The position numbers and the translations under genes are program-made. From Microcoleaceae cyanobacterium UBA9251 (GTDB lineage: Bacteria; Cyanobacteriota; Cyanobacteriia; Cyanobacteriales; Microcoleaceae), in assembly GCA_003542015.1 (NCBI GenBank), contig DPLL01000411.1:569-7957 (forward strand): 7,389 nt of DNA. Reading direction: 5' to 3'. A model generated the notes under the pieces. It did not search any database. It was not told where the DNA came from and saw only the letters and a list, made by a program, of their open reading frames with translations. Position 1 is the stretch's first letter; each line of letters opens with the position of its first letter. This document shows, piece by piece, positions 6,388 through 7,389 of the stretch.

Positions 6388-6417
6388 ATATTATTTATGA
6401 AATAAGGATTTTTTTAA
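6388..6417 (-). promoter_or_regulatory. Weak candidate promoter for the MidA-family gene
   Basis: On the minus strand, TTAAAA (plus-strand 6412-6417) and TAATAT (6388-6393) are separated by 18 bp, each 4 of 6 to the sigma-70 consensus. They lie 25-55 bp before the ATG at 6362. The region is A/T-rich, so chance matches are easy. Confidence 0.28.
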
Positions 6418-6460
6418 CCACAGAGGGCGCAGAGGACACAGAGGAAGAGAAAAGAGAGAA
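6416..6460. repeat. AACCACAGAGG-type dispersed repeat with 9-bp periodicity
   Basis: After AACCA come three successive 9-bp units that share CAGAGG at their first six positions (starting 6421, 6430, 6439), then a purine-rich GAAGAGAAAAGAGAG tail. 'AACCACAGAGGCGCAGAGG' is a very common intergenic repeat in cyanobacteria (recalled, not searched). It separates the antitoxin genes from the MidA-family gene. The rest of the 139-bp gap holds no recognisable gene. Confidence 0.6.
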
Positions 6461-6501
6461 ATATTGATGTTCAGCACTTTGAGATTGTTATTATACAGGA
6501 A

Positions 6502-6699
6502 TTACGGAGAACCTCTATATGTTAAACGATCGCCCTCTTCTTCTAAACAAAGTGCAATAACTTCTTTGATATTGACAATCAACTCATCAATAGTTTCTCC
6601 TTGGCTGTAACAGGCTTTTAGCTGCGGGACTTCCCCGACATAATAGCCATCTTCATCTCGTTCGATAATGACGTAGAACTCTCGCTTGCTGACATTCAT
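6502..6699 (-). CDS. hicB: HicB-family antitoxin, short form, no adjacent hicA
   Basis: HicB proteins neutralise HicA, a small mRNA-cleaving toxin, through a partial RNase H-like fold. The 65-aa product shows the family core: REFYVIIERDEDGYYVGEVP (6-25), then LKACYSQGETIDELIVNIKEVIALCLEE (27-54). It ends shortly after, with no helix-turn-helix or ribbon-helix-helix domain, as in many short HicBs. The start at 6699 is set by AGAGG (plus-strand 6707-6711) seven bases upstream; a longer frame back to 6795 adds 32 residues that do not look like HicB and overlap the upstream gene. It begins 40 bp after the HigA-type gene and is probably co-transcribed with it. No HicA-like frame is found on either side, so either the toxin is elsewhere or this is an orphan. 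Confidence 0.85.
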   Translation of the reverse strand: MNVSKREFYVIIERDEDGYYVGEVPQLKACYSQGETIDELIVNIKEVIALCLEEEGDRLTYRGSP

Positions 6700-6706
6700 T
6701 CTGCAA

Positions 6707-6711
6707 CCTCT
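6707..6711 (-). promoter_or_regulatory. Shine-Dalgarno AGAGG for hicB
   Basis: AGAGG on the minus strand, seven bases before the ATG at 6699. It fixes the start of the 65-aa product and argues against the 97-aa frame. Confidence 0.65.
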
Positions 6712-6739
6712 TTGTTCTTTAAATTTTATTAGATCATTA

Positions 6740-7117
6740 TTAAGCTGATCGCAAACTTGATATCTGAGATTCGCAATTTTCCATATTGCTCTCACTTTTC
6801 AATATTGAACGATCGGATTTAACTCCTATTTGTAGCTGAAATCCCAAAGCATCCAGCAACGCCACCAACAGATAAACTTCCTCTCCTCCTGTTTTTGAGA
6901 GCGAGTTTTTTAACTTTTCATAGTCCAATTTAGCTAGCTCTGAAAGCTGAATTAAACCCCCGCGAGCCTCAACTATATTACTAAGTGCTAGTGGCAAAAG
7001 TTCAGCTTCTACATTTTTTTCTTCCAGAATAGCCTCGATATAAGCAGCAGCAGCTTCAGGTTTTTCGAGGAATTCAATCAAGTCATCTTGGTAACTTACA
7101 CTTTGTTGAGCTTCCAT
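6740..7117 (-). CDS. HigA-like addiction-module antidote protein (TIGR02684 type)
   Basis: This 125-aa protein resembles the 'putative addiction module antidote' family, HTH proteins that normally pair with a HigB/RelE-type toxin and repress their own operon. The visible pattern is YQDDLIEFLEKPEAAAAYIE (9-28), ALSNIVEARGGLIQLSELAK (44-63) and the HTH/dimer region through SLSKTGG and YLLVALLDALGFQL (82-95). The stretch LDYEKLKNSLSKTGGEE differs from the more usual GLxRExLYxALSExGNP, so DNA binding may be altered. About 25 residues after LGFQLQIG (SDRSILKSES...) lie beyond the usual end. The ATG at 7117 has no clear Shine-Dalgarno; a TAATAT (plus-strand 7123-7128) close before it could be a -10 giving a nearly leaderless mRNA. 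In this family the toxin gene usually precedes the antidote, but only 111 bp separate this gene from ndhH, so the toxin is missing. Confidence 0.8.
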   Translation of the reverse strand: MEAQQSVSYQDDLIEFLEKPEAAAAYIEAILEEKNVEAELLPLALSNIVEARGGLIQLSELAKLDYEKLKNSLSKTGGEEVYLLVALLDALGFQLQIGVKSDRSILKSESNMENCESQISSLRSA

Positions 7118-7202
7118 AATTTATATTAGCCGATCAAAGATTCAGAAAAGTAACGATCGCACTTCTTAGCACCTAGCCAGCCAAAAAATGCGATCCTCTT
7201 CG

Positions 7203-7221
7203 AGGGCTTCGCTAACGCCCT
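7203..7221. repeat. Small AGGGC/GCCCT hairpin between ndhH and the HigA-like gene
   Basis: Five-base arms AGGGC (7203-7207) and GCCCT (7217-7221) enclose TTCGCTAAC. 'GGGCTTCGCTAACGCCC' is a frequent motif in cyanobacterial spacers. It lies 7 bp past the ndhH stop on the minus strand. A T-run occurs only about 15 bases further on, so it is at best a weak terminator for ndhH. Confidence 0.4.
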
Positions 7222-7228
7222 TTTCCTT

Positions 7229-7389
7229 CTACCTATCCACCGATCCCATAATAATGTCGATACTACCCAAAATCGCCACCAAATCCGCAATCTTCACGCC
7301 GCGCACAATGTGAGGCAAAATCTGCAAATTATTAAAATCTGCAGCCCGAATCTTCCAGCGCCAAGGAAATGTACTATCATCCCCGACAA
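7229..7389 (-). CDS. ndhH: NAD(P)H-quinone oxidoreductase subunit H, C-terminal end (5' end outside window)
   Basis: The last 52 codons plus TAG of ndhH are visible. Translation reads VGDDSTFPWRWKIRAADFNN, then LQILPHIVRGVKIADLVAIL and GSIDIIMGSVDR, the strongly conserved end of the NdhH/NuoD (49-kDa) family. NdhH belongs to the peripheral, ferredoxin-facing arm of the thylakoid NDH-1 complex, where it helps form the quinone site used in respiration and cyclic electron flow around photosystem I. The visible part is too short to judge catalytic residues. The first two bases at the window edge are an incomplete codon. Transcription runs leftward, towards the antitoxin genes and the MidA-family gene. 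Confidence 0.95.
   Translation of the reverse strand, partial: VGDDSTFPWRWKIRAADFNNLQILPHIVRGVKIADLVAILGSIDIIMGSVDR

Noticed and set aside
6421..6447. Possible CRISPR or true tandem array in the CAGAGG units
   Set aside because: The units are only 9 bp with three copies and no spacers; it is a short internal periodicity of a dispersed repeat.
6700..6795. N-terminal extension of the HicB frame
   Set aside because: The 32 extra residues do not resemble HicB, overlap the HigA-like gene, and a Shine-Dalgarno marks the ATG at 6699.
1..7389. HIP1 octamers as a sign of which genes are foreign
   Set aside because: The five sites fall in hisS, the Uma2, HNH and MidA genes (two in the last), with none in the methyltransferase or ATPase genes, but the counts are too small to support a transfer claim.

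Overview
The window looks like a filamentous cyanobacterial chromosome. The visible tail of NdhH at the right edge, five copies of the HIP1 octamer GCGATCGC (at 180, 1791, 4960, 5334 and 6204), a Uma2/DUF820 gene, and several families of dispersed palindromes of the kind found in Oscillatoria/Microcoleus-type and Nostoc-type genomes all point that way. The genus cannot be fixed from this sequence alone.

Layout, left to right. (1) Positions 1-759 (+) are the 3' two-thirds of hisS. (2) Positions 760-1099 have no gene and hold a nest of at least three palindromic repeat families. (3) Positions 1100-5135 (+) are an accessory block: a Uma2-type PD-(D/E)XK nuclease-like protein, a DNA (cytosine-5) methyltransferase, an ABC/SMC-like AAA ATPase, and a small HNH protein set 2 nt behind the ATPase with its own Shine-Dalgarno. 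(4) Positions 5157-6362 (-), converging on that block, encode a MidA/NDUFAF7-family methyltransferase. (5) Positions 6502-7117 (-) hold two small antitoxin-like genes in tandem, a HigA-type 'addiction module antidote' and a short HicB, with no room for a toxin beside either. (6) Positions 7229-7389 (-) are the last 52 codons of ndhH.

How the genes may work together. The ATPase and HNH genes form a two-gene unit with the architecture of the Septu (PtuA/PtuB) anti-phage systems. With the C5-methyltransferase and the Uma2 nuclease beside them, the block reads as a small defence island between housekeeping genes. One member of a 47-bp direct repeat pair lies on each side of the Uma2 and methyltransferase genes, so the block may have been assembled in steps. 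On the right side, the MidA-family gene is on the same strand as ndhH and close to it. The mitochondrial member of this family, NDUFAF7, methylates NDUFS2, the mitochondrial counterpart of NdhH, so the neighbourhood suggests an enzyme-substrate pair in NDH-1 assembly. The antitoxin pair sits between the two.

No rRNA, tRNA, CRISPR array or transposase gene was recognised.
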